Shown here piece after piece: positions 34,353 through 46,751 of a stretch of DNA of 64,000 nucleotides (position 1 is its first letter; each line of letters begins with the position of its first letter). The notes below the pieces were generated by a model, which saw nothing but the letters and a program-made list of their open reading frames with translations, did no database searches and had not been told where the DNA came from. The DNA is taken from positions 165,771,521-165,835,520 of the forward strand of contig NC_081406.1 of the NCBI RefSeq assembly GCF_030272615.1, written 5' to 3'. Both the position numbers and the translations under genes were made by a program. This stretch comes from Cryptomeria japonica (Eukaryota > Streptophyta > Pinopsida > Cupressales > Cupressaceae).

Positions 34353-35484
34353 TGTTAGAATCAATTAACATTGAGAGGGGGGTTGAATAATTGTTCTACA
34401 ATTTATAACTTTCTTGATCTAATTCTTAAACCACTTGATGCAAATGAATAAAAGTAAAGTGCAAAAACTCAATACAAACAAGCATAAAACCATAACACCA
34501 AAATTTTTATGTGGAAACCCAAAAGGGGAAAAAGCATGGTGGGATTGAGACCCACAATATTAAAATATTGTGATTAGGAGTATAATACTATTACAAGCAG
34601 AATGTGCATGCATTCAGGAACACTGCCTAGAGCTCACTACTTAGATATGAAAGAGGGCTACAACACCCAGAGGAGTCATTGTCCTACAAATGTTTACAAA
34701 TAATAACTTGAATGTCTGAATTGATGAATAGCATCTACAAATGCCAAAGTGTAGTTACGATTAAGAACAAAGTATCTTTCTTCCACTGTACTAGCACATT
34801 GCTTTGTTATGCTCTTCTTTGTCATACACCGAAGAATAAATCCAAAGATTATGCATGTGAAACTGGACATAGATTCTCATACAATCTTCGCATACCAACA
34901 TCGATCACCAAAATGATCAAACAAATCAATCTTATATATTTGCATCACTTGGTTTAGGTCACCAACATGTCGGCTCTAAAAACATTTACAAAACATGAAA
35001 TATATAACAAGAATTCAGCTCAATCTGATTACAAATGCACATGCGGACCAAAAAAATTGATTATATGCTTCACATATGTCGGTTTGACAACCTCGAATTT
35101 GGAACCAATCAACCAAATCATTCCAAAGATTGCACATAACACGCTACACCACTAATCATCCAAATAAACCTGTTCTTCCTAAAATGTCAGATACCAGATC
35201 ATCAATCTTGCATGAGAATCAATATTGAAGGCTAAGATTGTGGACTAAGCTATTCTAGTCATCGAATCGACTACTCTTCCACCGCAAGGAAAAATATGCA
35301 CCCAAAATTGAGTTTTACTCAATGTACTCGATTACTGTGTTCCACCTTCAAGACTTAAGAAAAGCTTCTAGTAGGATGATTATACATAATCTGGATGAAG
35401 CTTCTGATTTAATTTACCATCAATTACATCCCCTAAACAATCCTCGAGCACTAATCTCTTCTGGTACAATGTCTCTTGCCAACA
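34353..35484 (-). repeat. 5' LTR of the minus-strand copia element
   Basis: 1132 bp with TG...CA ends on the plus strand (TGTTAGAATCAA to TTGCCAACA). It matches 4428-5555. Confidence 0.8.
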
Positions 35485-35849
35485 AAAAGAGCCTTAAATA
35501 TGTGTCGTAGTGTCGTAAAATTGCGACCCTTGCAATTTTGAAAGAATTTTAGGTCCTCACTTATGTGTCTGCATCTCCTTACTCAATTGAGGCCTCTCTC
35601 TGCACCTTCATCTGAGTCTCCTCCTATTTTAGTCCTTGTACTACCTTAAGACTCTATCAGGCCCCAAAATAGGGTAGGATAGGGGTGTGGTGCCCTTGTC
35701 CCCCTAGGATAGGGGTGTGACATCCCTATCCCCCCTCTTAGAGTGGTCCTAAGATGGGTCTTTTCGGTTCCTTAAGCACAATTTGTTCTTCAAGATTTGT
35801 ACTCCTCTTTGTCGGCCTTTGGCAAATGAAAATTAATCCTCTAGGCATG

Positions 35850-35857
35850 TATAAAAG
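35850..35857 (+). promoter_or_regulatory. TATA box of the X 5' LTR
   Basis: TATAAAAG in the context GGCATGTATAAAAGGATA. The 3' LTR has TATTAAAG at the same place (48691-48698). Confidence 0.55.
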
Positions 35858-36274
35858 GATATTCAATTCCCTCATTTGGCATAGTAATAACAATAAGGAT
35901 AATATAGAAAACTTCAAGTGAAAGGCCCTCATTATCATCATCAAGCATTTGAGTCTTCAAGCATCTACCTAGTTCTCTTCTTCATTCATCCATTGGAGCA
36001 ACATTACAACATTCATTTGCAAGCATGTGTGTGTGTTAGGGTTTTGTCATGTTACATGTCATTTCATACAATATTTGTGACTACATTCAAGAAGCAAAGC
36101 AATCATCATCAACAAATTGTAGATCTACAAAGTATACATTTCCATCATTTACATTTAAGCATTTGCAATTACTTTCTTTCTATGTGTAGGTTGTAGGTGC
36201 ACAACTGTAGTTGCAAGTTTGGACTTCATTTGCAGAGACGAAAAAACCCTTTTCGACGCGCGAATTTTTCGGAG

Positions 36275-36299
36275 GACCGTGTGCACCTTCAACATGGTC
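36275..36299 (+). other. Stem-loop in X 5' LTR (GACCGTG / CATGGTC)
   Basis: A seven-base stem closes when one G-U pair is allowed. The loop starts TGCAC. It lies downstream of the TATA box, in the transcribed R-U5 part. Confidence 0.55.
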
Positions 36300-36644
36300 G
36301 CGATGACTTTTCTCCAAATTTACAAGGAAGATCCATATCAATCTAAATATCTCAGATCCAAAGTTACAACACAATCCCAAACCGGTAGCTCCTCATTTCA
36401 TCCATTTTATCTCCCTTTTTTGCATAGTCAACAAATCAACTCTCCTATTTACAAAAGAGGGCAAATTACATTCTAACTCTTTCAATCCACTTGGAATTCA
36501 TATCCTTGTTCCCTTGGGATTTGGATCTAGTGGATTCAAGCCCCTCTTTTGAATGTAAAGTATCTCCCAAGTGAAAATCATCCTAGCGGTTTCCTTTCTC
36601 TCTCCTAAGTGGGGAACCGCTAGGGTTCAATTTTCCACTTTACA

Positions 36645-37269
36645 TTTTGGTGAACATGACATCTTACACTTTAATTTTGATTTATTATTGTTAGATCTGA
36701 GTTATTGCAATTTGAATCTCAAAATTTCTTTTTCATGTTTGATCTTTTTGCAAATTTTAGAGGTTAATTGCATAAAAACCCTAATTTTTTTATTTTGAGG
36801 AAATTAATCTTGTGAAGTGTAAAATTTTAATTGCTTGCTTCAGATCTGATTTCTTTTTCAAAATTGCAATTTAAAGCTTCATTCTCAAAATTTAGTGATT
36901 AAAAAGAAAAACCCTAATTTTTAAGAATCTCCTATTTCGACCTTTGACTGCTAATTTGACCGATCTAGACATCTACAAATCAGTTATTTTTTTGGATTTT
37001 GCGATTAAATCATAATTTCTATAATCCTTGAAAATTTTGAAAAAAGTTGGTTGGACCAAGTGCACTTTTCACATGATCTGTAGCTTTTTTCTGAAATTTC
37101 GGGAATCGGAATTGACTGTATGTTTCTACTTAAATCGATAAAATTGGCGTACTTTATCAATTTTTACACCTCCTAAGGTCAAAAACAAATTCAAATTTCA
37201 ACTCTCTCAATTTTTAAATTAATTTTTATAAAAGGGTCCGAATTTTTAGATCTTCTTTTCAAGTAAATT
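36645..37269 (+). other. Leader of element X
   Basis: It holds the PBS-like site at its start and the extended stem-loop at 37026-37104, and is otherwise AT-rich. It is similar in order and motifs to the leader of Y at 55164-56541. Confidence 0.6.
37026..37104 (+). other. Extended stem-loop in X leader
   Basis: Left arm CCTTGAAAATTTTGAAAAAAG and right arm CTTTTTTCTGAAATTTCGGG can pair. Between them lies a GGACCAAGTGCAC core related to the GGACCGTGTGCAC of Y. The inner stem is weaker here than in Y. Confidence 0.5.
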
Positions 37270-38500
37270 ATGATCTTAATTAAGAGACTTTCAATGGCAA
37301 TTAATGGCTTAGATTTATTTTCTATTTCATATATGATTACATTGTTTTTAATATACATTTATTACAATGTGTTTGATAATGGCCTCCTTCATTTCATGTT
37401 CCTTCTTTTCATTCATAACACTTGGTCATATTATGTTGCTAGGATTTCAAACTCATTTCCTTTTCAATTTGATCTCAAAGCTTGCATGTACCATTTCTGT
37501 TGCATAGTGGTGGTGTTATTAACTAAATGCATTTCATATGTTAATCACCTTAAGGCTTTTGTAGATCCCAAACCTAGAGACTCTAATCCTTGTACTTCTC
37601 CTAGGGTATCTTATGTGAATGAGATGAGAGCTAATATTCCAACCAATGATCTCTTTAAAAAAGAGAAAGCATTGGAAATTAATATGGACCCATCTTCTTC
37701 TCATACACATACCCATGACAAAGAGGGGCAACATCAAACTATTAATATTCTTACCTCTTTAGACCCTCCTCATTCTCTTGGGGCCTATCTCCAACATCAA
37801 AGGATATGTAGGGAGAATGATTTCATGCATTTTATTGATGATCTTTCCCCTCGCATACAAATAAGTAAAGACAAACCTTTAGATAATGAAGATGTTCATC
37901 CCAAATCTCCCAAAAAGGATAAGCATGACAAATGAAAGGAGATTATCCTTTCACATGACATTCCTTGTTTATCTACAAATCCTTTTATTCCCCCTTACAC
38001 ATCAGATTTCAAATAAATTCATGATCCTATTCCCCCAACTTCCCATTTGCAACATTCTTATGGTCATGGCTTTAATATAATAACAAAATAAGGTTTTAGA
38101 GGACAAGGACTTGGGAAATTTGAACAAGGAATTCGTGTCCCTATAAATCCTCCTACACAAGATACTACAGAAGGCCTAGGAAATGATATTCCTCTCTCTA
38201 TGGATGAACTCCGTAGGCTTAAAAATTTTAAGAACTATCTTCAAAGGAAACAAATAAAAAAAGCCTAGCTGCAAGAATCTACTGGAGATTTAAATATGAT
38301 AAAAACATTTCCTTTCCTCCTAAAAACCAAAACAAGAATCTTAAGAAAATGAAAGGGGGGGACTATTGCATTTTTCATGATTCATATTGACATTCACTTG
38401 GAAAGTGTCATGCATTTAAGAAATTTGTTCAAAAGAAATATGATCTTGCACAAATTTGTCTTACAATAGATCTAGCTGCCTTTCTTGGCAAAAACATAGT
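37270..38500 (+). pseudogene. Decayed polyprotein of element X with G-patch and zinc knuckle
   Basis: The open part 37270-37935 has 221 codons. Residues about 15-60 are hydrophobic, with two possible membrane segments. The rest is hydrophilic and ends KSPKKDKHDK. In the same frame, past three stops, comes YGHGFNIITK then, after a stop, GFRGQGLGKFEQGI (38092-38136), a good match to the glycine-rich G-patch. After a frameshift there is a knuckle-like YCIFHDSY...HSLGKCHAFKKF (about 38361-38440), similar to the CQFHRQPGHDTKKCFSLK of Y. G-patches are known in some retroelement polyproteins next to protease. The hydrophobic N-terminus may be chance or a decayed leader frame. Confidence 0.55.
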
Positions 38501-39426
38501 GCCTTAGCACTTCTTTTCTCTTCATGTTACTCTTCACCCTATGACATAACTAGCCAACTTAACTGGGGGCTCTTTATCATGTGGTGGTATTGTTTCAATT
38601 CTAAATACTTTGGGGCAGCAACATGAACTTCTCTTTCTTTCTTCTTTCCATGGATTTATCTCTATCTTTATGTATTATTCATTATTAGATCTCCTTTCTT
38701 GCATAGAGTTATTCTTATGTGATCATATAAGTGTTCTTTGGTTTTCATCTTTGTTTGGAGGAGAGCATCTTTAATGAATATTCCACTTCCTCTCCTTCAT
38801 TCTTTTGGAAAACTTGATCTCTTATATGGTTTTAGTTATTCATGAGTATATGCCCCTAGCATGGAATGGTCTCTTGTGAAGTACATGTCCCTTTCTTGAG
38901 AAGATTTGTTCCATTAGAAAGGAATATCACTTGAAAATAATCACCATTTGAAGATGTGTAATGTTTCTCCTTGTCCCTCTCACTTGGGGGGCAAGGATTT
39001 CTCTCCTTTCTCTTTCTATCTCATTTATTACTATTTCCTATAGAGGCTACATTTTTCATGTGTGATTATCATTTCTTACAATGATATGTTCTTATGACTA
39101 GTCCCTCTTGGGGAATATGTGATGCTCTTCTCTCTTTTCTTAGAAGATTGCCACTTCTTGAGACGTGTATTTTACATCTACTAATGTCTTTTCTTACATG
39201 TGTTCATGTGAGTTCATTGTGCATTTGCTCATATTTAATCTTGCTCTAGAAGATTGCGTAAGCTCTTCTCATTATCCCTACACTTGGGGGGAAATGATTT
39301 CTCTCTCTTTCTCTAAGGATACACTCTTTCTTATGTTGTGGATGGTGTGAGTTTCATTACTTGATGACATTCTTTGTGTGAAATCATTGTTGTTTTGTCA
39401 AAGGGTTCTCTCTTATACAAGAGGTT
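38501..39426 (+). other. Non-coding 3' part of element X, before the nested copia element
   Basis: C/T-rich sequence with degenerate recurrences of a CACTTGGGGG(G)-type motif followed by ATTTCTCTC (38982-39006 and 39281-39306). These resemble the PPT surroundings. No coding potential. Confidence 0.5.
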
Positions 39427-39431
39427 TAAGT

Positions 39432-40820
39432 TGTTGGCATTGCATGAAGATTGCATTAATGAAGTATAGTGTTGTCATTGATGTCAATAGTTACTGGTAA
39501 TGGATTTGTATTGCAACCGGTAGTGATGCAGTAATGCAACTGGTAGTAGAACAGTGAAGGAAATCAGTATTACTATTGAAGCAAAGAGATCAACTGGCAA
39601 CCCTAACTAGTTGATATGTCGAACCCTAACCAATGGAGCTTAGTGAATTGATTGTGTTGATCTATGATCAATTGGTTATTGGAGATGGAGATGCCACGTA
39701 TGCATGATGCATGTGATGAGTTTCAAAGTGGTTTTGGTGTGTGAAGATAATTGTTTATCTTGGGAATAAGAAAATACATAGAATGAAGTAATAACCGCGT
39801 GATGAGTTATAAGATTTGATGTTCAGTCATCCGAGAGCGGTTCAGGTTGTCTAGAATAATGTGTAGTTGATTGATATGTAATCCAACGGTCATGTTTGAA
39901 CCGATATGTTTGTAATCTCTGTGAGATATTAGGTTTTGTGATGTGTTAGCAGCCTATTGTATTTTCTTATAAGGTTGATGAGTTGTTTATAATTGTGTTG
40001 GCAATTTGGTTAAGTGTGGTTATGTGATTGATTGTCGAATCAGAAGGAGTGTCTGTAGAATGTTTTGAAGGCAAATAGGAGCATAAAAGGATCCGACTAA
40101 GAAAGACAGTGCTATTACCATATCAGCAAAGAGCCTGTTGTTCTCTAACCATTACAATAGTTAAATCCCTTAATTGGGTAAGATTTAACAGGCTTGGTGT
40201 TGTCTAAACCCTCTAGCCAGGTGATCCATTAGCTTGGATTTGAAATCCTCTATAGAGGTTACTCTTAACAGGGTATTATAGTCAATCCCTTAACCGGGTG
40301 GTCCTTAACCAGATCTGTTCCTAACATGACATTTTTGTAAAGCTTCTAACAAGGCTTGGCTCCTAATAGGGTGAATTTCAAAAGAGTTCGGAATACTTGT
40401 GGGCATTCATCCCCACCGTAGTTTTTCCCATTTGGGTTTCCACGTGAAAAATTATTGTGTCAAGTGGTGAATGATTTTGTGGATATGTTTTGATATGGTT
40501 AACATGTTTAACTGGTAAAGCCACTTAGATATGTTTAGATGATCGGAAGTGATCTAAAATGAGATATTACTAATGTTAATAAAGTGGTTTAATGTTTTGA
40601 TGAGTTTCAGATCTGTTACACTGTATCATTGATGTTTTGGTCAACTGGTAAAGTTTGACAGTGCAGTTACAGTTTTAGGTGCAACATCTAAACCAGTTAG
40701 TTTTCCAAGTTTTTTATGAGTTGGGACTAAGTTTGGTGAAAGTTTAGTTTGTTTTCTATCTATTGATTCATCCCCCCTCTTAGTAGTTGATCTGATCCTT
40801 ATTGATTCATTATATTATCA
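39432..40820 (+). repeat. 5' LTR of the plus-strand copia element
   Basis: 1389 bp, TGTTGGCATTGC to ATTATCA. It contains several 'aaccgggt/aaccaggt'-type degenerate repeats at 40160-40380. Confidence 0.9.
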
Positions 40821-40884
40821 ATTGGTATAAGAGAAGTCCAAGTCCTCTTGTGCTTAAGCCTTTGAGGAAAAGATATATGAGAAC

Positions 40885-41753
40885 ATGATGAAGAAATATG
40901 GTTTGAAGTTTAATAGGGAAAACTACAGAATCTGGAGTGATAGGATGAAGATCTATATCAAGAGCTTAGGAAGTCAATATTGGGAACATGTCATTACTAA
41001 ATATAACTTGCCTAGTGGGATTTTGTCAGATGATCAAAAGAAGGAGCAACAAGAGAACAATCAAGAATTGGATGTCATTATTAGTTCCTTGTCCGATTTA
41101 GAGTATGTTGATATCCATGGATTGGAGAATATTTATGAAGTATGGAAGAAACTTAAAGATATTTATAGCGGTGATGAGCATGTGAAGATTGCCAAAGAAG
41201 AAAGAGTCTGAGAGGTAAATTTGATGATATGTGAATGGCTGAAGGAGAAAATATTCAACAGTATGGTTAGAGGATCAAGGAGATAGTCAAAGAGATCAAA
41301 AGTGATGGTGGTACAATGGAGGATACAACAATGGTTAGAAAGGTATTGAGAACCCTTCTACCAGTCTACACTATCTGAGTTGGAGCCATTCAGGAACTCA
41401 AGTCTAATGATAAATAAAAGGTAACTCTTGACTCCATCATTGGTAAATTAACTGCATTTGAATTAAATGGTTTTGATGGAAGTGTTCAGAGATCAGAATC
41501 TACATTTAGAGCTTTATTTTCAAACCCGTCGATAAGGAAAAGCAGAGAAGTGAGCCACAATCATGAGTCTAGATCCAGCAGAGAAGTTGATGACGAAGAC
41601 AGTCTGATTGAGCTTGAAACATTGTTGGCCAAGAGGTTACCTAGAGGTACTGGTAAGTATAGAGGTAAATTACCTTCGAATTGTTTTGCATGTAACCAGA
41701 TTGGACATATTACTACTAACTGTTCAAAAGGAGACAATGAGAAAAAAATGTGA
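40885..41753 (+). pseudogene. Gag remnant of the plus-strand copia element
   Basis: The frame 40885-41211 is a UBN2-like Gag N-terminus (NRENYRIWSDRMKIYIKSLG, then YEVWKKLKDIYSGDEH). After stops and frame changes the frame 41550-41753 ends in the CCHC knuckle CFACNQIGHITTNC. Gag would form the particle and bind RNA. Confidence 0.85.
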
Positions 41754-42039
41754 GAAGTATAAGAAGTATAAAGGCAAAGGTAAAAGAGATTGTCTCATTG
41801 CAGTGGATGGAGGAATTACAGATGAGGAATCTGAGGAAGATGAAAATGAGGACATTATCTTTGTTGCCATTAAAGAAGAGACATCAGATCAGAAGGCATT
41901 AGTCTCTCGCATGGATAGTTCTGATGACTGGATTATAGATAGTGGTTGTTCACACCACATGACCAATGACCAGAGTAAGTTTCTTACCTTGAGAGAATTT
42001 TATGGAGGTATTGTAAGATTTGGGAATGACTCACCCTAA
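41608..42039 (+). pseudogene. Protease remnant of the plus-strand copia element
   Basis: An acidic linker is followed by WIIDSGCSHHMTNDQSKF with the DSG catalytic triplet at 41938-41946. The frame ends at a stop at 42037-42039. The frame before the linker is shifted relative to the Gag knuckle, with overlap. Confidence 0.85.
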
Positions 42040-42066
42040 ATAGTAAAAGGAAAGGGAACCATCTCT

Positions 42067-43124
42067 TTGAATGGAAAAAGCAGTGCAGATGATATCTACT
42101 GGGTTGAAGGATTGAAACACAATCTTTTGAGTGTTGTTCAACTCAATGATAAAGGTTATCCACTGGAATTCAAGAATGGGATGTGCAAAATCTATGGAAT
42201 AAAAGGTGAACTGATTGCAACCAATAATAAGACAAGAGGTAACTTGTTTCATTTAAGTTCTAAAGTCAACAATTGTTTAATTGTGAAATTAGAATTTAGT
42301 TGGCTTTGGCATCAAAGATTCTGTCATGTAAATTTTGATAACATTGTAATATTTAGTAAGTCCAAATCAATAAGAGGTTTGCCACAGTTGGATAAACCAG
42401 TGAATGTTCTGTGTAAGGAATGTCACTTAGGGAAGATGACATCCTCAACTTTCAAAGGAAAATCTTTCTCAGTCGAACATTTGCTAGATTTGGTTCATAC
42501 CAACCTTTGTGGGCCAATAAGGACTAGGAGTATTCAAGGTGATCGGTTTTTTATGATCTTTACTGATTATTGCTCAAGAATGATGTGGGTCACATTCTTG
42601 AAGGACAAAACATGAGCCTTTAGCAAGTGGAAGAAAGTGGAAGAAATCTTAAGTGCTTAAGAACTGATCAAGGTGGTGAATTTACTTCAGAGGAATTCAC
42701 TAGATATTGTGAAGACAGTGGAATTAAGAGGAAACTTTCTGCACCTAGGATACCACAACAGAATGGTATTATAGAAAGGAACAACCAGTCAGTTGTTGAA
42801 GCTGATAGGACTATCCTAATACAAGGAGGTGTAGATAAGATATTCTGGAGATAAGTTGTCAGCACAGTTGTCTACACAATGAACCGGATACTGGTTAAAA
42901 GAGGTAAGGATAAAACTCCTTATGAATACTGGTATGGTAGATCACCTAATGTCGGTTACTTTAAGATTTTTGGTAGCAGATATTTTATCAAGAGAGGTGA
43001 CTATGTTGGCAAGTTTGATGCTAAGAGTGATGAAGGCATATTTCTTGGTTACTCTACCAAGAGAAAAGCCTACAAATGTTACAACAATCGGCCAAAGAAG
43101 ATCATTGAAGTGCTAATGTTCTAG
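42067..43124 (+). pseudogene. Integrase remnant of the plus-strand copia element
   Basis: The zinc-binding domain reads WLWHQRFCHVNF...CKECHLGKM (H-H-C-C present). The core starts LVHTNLCGPI, so the usual first Asp of a DLCGP-like motif is Asn here. The second Asp lies in RTDQGGEFTSEEF, and the Glu in PQQNGIIERNN. A TGA at 42613, a frameshift before 42627 and a stop near 42852 break the frame. The GKFDAKSDEGIFLGYSTKRK part at 43000 is the typical copia integrase tail. Confidence 0.85.
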
Positions 43125-43261
43125 TGGATGAGTTTCCTAAAGATTCAGGAGAAGTCAATAAGGAGAAGGAGGAAGATGAACCTTACATTTTGGTTTTGGA
43201 ACCAGAACTGGTGAGGCCAAAAGTGGTGAAATGAATACTGCAACACTAGTTCAAGCTTAAC

Positions 43262-44200
43262 AGGTAGATTTTACACAAGATGAAGAAAGTGAAGAAGAAG
43301 AAGAACCTGAAGACCATGATCATGTTATTCCAAGGTATGTTAGATTCAATCATAATCCTGATCAGATTATTGGAGATAAAGATGCTGGTGTGTTAACCAG
43401 AAGAAGAAAAAGAGAGAATTCTTGTTTGATCTCCACTATTGAGCCTAGAATAGAAAAGCAAGCTTTTGGAGATGATCACTGGATCAAGGCTATGCAAGAA
43501 GAACTTGACCAGATTGAGAAGAACAATATATAGACACTAGTACCTAGACCAGAGAATAAGAATGTAATAGGTACTAAATGGGTATTAAAAAATAAACTGA
43601 ATGAAGATGAAGTAGTGGCCAGAAATAAAGCCAGATTAGTATGCAAAGGTTATGCACAAGAAGAAGGTGAAGACTATGGTGAGACATTTGTACCAGTTGC
43701 AAGATTGGAAGGTGTTAGGACTCTACTTGCATTTTTTCACATATAGAGGATTCATGGTCTATCATATGGATGTGAAGTCAACATTTCTAAATGGAATATT
43801 GAAAGAGGAAGTCTATATTGAACAACCAGACAATTATGCTTTGACTGAAGCAAGGGACATGGTGTGCAAATTACATAAGGTATTATATGGACTAAAGAAA
43901 GAACCTAGAGTATGGTATGAAAGATTGCACTCTCACTTGGTGAAGATAGGTTTTCAGAGAACCAGTGAAGACAGTATCATATATCTCAAGTAAAAAGGAG
44001 ACAAGATACTGGTAAGTGAGGTATTTGTGGATGATATCATTTTTGGAGGAAATGATGATATGTGCCTGGACTTTGCCATTGAAATGAAGAATAAGTTTGA
44101 GATGTCACTGGTAGGTGAAATAAAATTCTTCAAAGGTCTATAAATCCAATAGATGAAGGAAGGTATTTTCATCGCATAGTCCAAATATTTGAAAGAAGTA
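43262..44200 (+). pseudogene. Reverse-transcriptase remnant of the plus-strand copia element
   Basis: Motifs in order are [49 protein letters not shown], then after a frameshift MDVKSTFLNGILKEEVYIEQ, KLHKVLYGLKKEPRVWYERL, the FVDDIIFGG active site (FVDD at 44024-44035) and EMSLVGEIKFFKGL. The catalytic pair DD is intact, while stops occur after 43984, near 44142 and elsewhere. It copies element RNA into cDNA in active relatives. Confidence 0.9.
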
Positions 44201-44972
44201 TTGAAATTTTTTGGAATGGGAGACTATAAACCAGTTGGGACACCAATGGTCACACACTATAAATTGTCTAAGGAAGAGGATTTTGCATCAGTTGATGAAA
44301 AGGAGTACAGGTCTATGATAGGGAAACTACATTATGTTGTCCATAGAAGACCGAATATTTCTCATGTAGTTGGATTAGTTGCCAGATTTCAGAAAAGTCA
44401 TAAGGAGACACACATGGTAGCAACTAAAAGAATATTTAGATATTTGAAAGGCATAATTGATTATGAATTATGATATCCATATGATGGAGACTTTGATTTA
44501 AAAGTCTATATAGATGCAGACTCAACAGGCATTGTTGATGACATGAAGAGTACAACCAGATGAGCATTCTTTCTTGGAGGAGGGCTTGTGTCTTGGAGCA
44601 GCAAGAAACAAAGTTGTATATCACAATCAACTGTAGAAGTTGAATATGTTGCAACTTATATGAATTGTACCCAAGCAATCTGGATGAAGCACATTCTAGA
44701 AGGTTTCAAGTTGAAGGTTTCAGAACTGGTAAGGATTTTCTGTGATAACACCAATTCAATAAACATTTCTAAGAACCCAATGTTGCATGCTAGGATATAT
44801 TGAGTTGAAGTATCATTTATTGGGAGAGAAAGTGAAAAGAAAAGATGTGTCACTGGAGCATGTATCTACTAAGGAACATCTAGTGGATATCTTTACTAAA
44901 CCTTTACCTAAGGCTACTTTTGAGTATTTTAGAGGTAAGTTAGGGGTTGCACCCCTACATGAGGTCAATTAA
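44189..44972 (+). pseudogene. RNase H remnant of the plus-strand copia element
   Basis: MVTHYKLSKEEDFASVDEKEYRSMIGKLHY is in the first frame. It is followed by VSWSSKKQSCISQSTVEVEY and, after another frame change, KRKDVSLEHVSTKEHLVDIFTKPL and the end at LHEVN. This is the usual C-terminus of copia pol. Several stops (44473, 44561) and frameshifts interrupt it. Confidence 0.85.
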
Positions 44973-45354
44973 GAAGATGTGGAAGACATCAGTCCTAGAG
45001 CTTATTAAAAATATTGAAGCAAGATTGGTGTAGAGTGGATCTATTCCACAGGGGGAGCAACAAGCTGCAGATTGATTGTTCCAGATCGGTGAAGCATGGA
45101 ATGGTTAACCAGCTATTATTGGTATTCACTTTGGCATTGTTGTCAAAGGGGGAGAAGAACTGTATGATTGATGGGGAGAAGAAGTGTATATGATTGATAG
45201 CTAGTTTGCAGCTGAAGACATGGAGATATAGTTAAGGAGAATACATGGAAAAATGTAAACCAGGATTCCTATACCTGTGTATGTGCATTACTCTCAATCA
45301 TCACAATCAAAGGGTATTGATATTTGTATTTCCATCAATACCAAAGGGGGAGAT
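44973..45354 (+). other. 3' non-coding part and PPT of the plus-strand copia element
   Basis: It contains typical CAAAGGGGGAGA motifs. The last one (45341-45354) directly precedes the 3' LTR and an earlier one lies near 45146-45156. Confidence 0.7.
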
Positions 45355-46751
45355 TGTTGGCATTGCATGAAGATTGCATTAATGAAGTATAGTGTTATCA
45401 TTGATGTCAATAGTAACCAGTAATGTAGTTGTATTGCAACTAGTAGTGATGCAGTAATGCAACCAGTAGTAGACCAGTGAAGGAAATCGGTATTACTATT
45501 AAAGCAAAGAGATCAACTAGTAACCCTAACCGATGGAGCTTGATGAATCGGTTGTGTTCTTCTATGATCAAATGTTGATCGAAGATGGAGATGCCACGTA
45601 TGCATGATGCATGTGATGAGTTTCAAAGTGGTTTTGGCCCGTGAAGATGACTGTTTATCTTAGGAATGAGAAAATGCATAGCATGAAGTAATAACTGTGT
45701 GATGAGTTACAGGATTTGATGTGCGGTGATCCAGGAGCAGTTTAGGTTGTCTAGAACAATATGTAGTTGATTGATATGTAATCCAACAGTCATGTTTCAA
45801 CTGATAAATTTGTAATCTCTATGAGATATTAGGTTTTGTGATATGTTACCGACCTATTGTATTTTCTTATGAGGTCGATGAGTTGTTTGTAATTGTGTTA
45901 GCAATTTGGTTAAGTGTGCTAGTGTGATTGATTGATGAACCAGAAGGAGTGTCTGCAGAATGTTTTAAAGGCAGATAGGAGCATAAGAGGATCTGACGTA
46001 GCAAGATAGTGCTATTACTAGATCAGTAAAGGCCATGTTGTTCTCTAACCATTACAACAGTTAACTCCCTTAACCAGGTAAGATTTAACAGGCTTGGTGT
46101 TATCTAAATCCTCTAACTAGGTGATCCATTATCTTGGATTTGAAATCCTCTATCAAGGTTACTCTTAACAGGGTATTGCCTTTAACAGGTTATTGTAGTC
46201 AATCCCTTAACCGGGTGGTCCTTAACTGATCTGTTCCTAACATGACATTTTTGTAAAGCTACTAACAAGGCTTGGCTCCTAACAGGGAAAACTTCATTTA
46301 AACTGTTCAGAATACTTGTGGGTATTCATCCCCACCGTGGATTTTCCCATTTGGGTTTCCACATGAAAAATCATTGTGTCAAGTGGTGGATGATTTTGTG
46401 GATATGTTTTGATATGGTTAATATGTTTAACTGGTAAAGCCACTTAGATATGTTTAGATGACTGGAAGTGATCTAGAATAACATATTCTAATGTTAGTAA
46501 AGTGGTTTAATTTTTTGATTAAATGGTATGTGAGTTTTAGATCTTTTACATTGTATCATTGATGTTTTGGTCAACCGGTAAAGTTTGACAGTGCAGTTGT
46601 AGTTTTTGATACAATATCTAAATCAGTTAGTTTTGCAAGTCTATTTATGAGTTGGAATTAAGTTTGGTGAAAGTTTAGTTTGTTTTCTATGTATTGATTC
46701 ACCCCCCCTCTCAGTAGTTGATCGGATCCTTATTGATTCATCGTATTATCA
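45355..46751 (+). repeat. 3' LTR of the plus-strand copia element
   Basis: 1397 bp, colinear with 39432-40820, with small indels such as the short deletion near 45525 and an extra copy of an 'aacaggttattg' unit near 46185. Confidence 0.9.

Larger units (their letters stand above)
4428..35484 (-). mobile_element. Copia-type (Sirevirus-like) element without pol, split by a gypsy array
   Basis: Two matching LTRs of about 1.13 kb (4428-5555 and 34353-35484) lie in the same orientation. Between them, in minus-strand order, are a PBS at 34338-34350, a coiled-coil Gag remnant with two CCHC knuckles (34254-33465), an interruption by the gypsy array (33459 down to about 9626), a third CCHC-like knuckle (about 9632-9560), a long decayed extra ORF (8993-5600) and a PPT (5556-5568). 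The flanks acaag (4423-4427) and aaaag (35485-35489) match at 4 of 5 bases, which supports one original insertion. Multiple knuckles, a coiled-coil Gag and an extra ORF before the 3' LTR fit the Sirevirus branch of copia. No protease, integrase, RT or RNase H is visible, so pol is deleted or was never there. Confidence 0.7.
35506..36644 (+). repeat. 5' LTR of element X
   Basis: It starts CGTAGTGTCGTAAAATTGCG (first base mutated from T) and ends CCACTTTACA. Homologous to 48340-49542. It lies only 21 bp from the end of the minus-strand copia element. Confidence 0.8.
39432..46751 (+). mobile_element. Copia-type element with full pol order, decayed
   Basis: LTRs 39432-40820 and 45355-46751 match. 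The exact target-site duplication is taagt at 39427-39431 and 46752-46756. PBS-like TTGGTATAAGAGAAGTCC follows the 5' LTR and the PPT CCAAAGGGGGAGAT precedes the 3' LTR. The internal order Gag, protease, integrase, RT, RNase H is that of Ty1/copia. Many stops and several frameshifts make it inactive. It is nested in element X. Confidence 0.9.
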
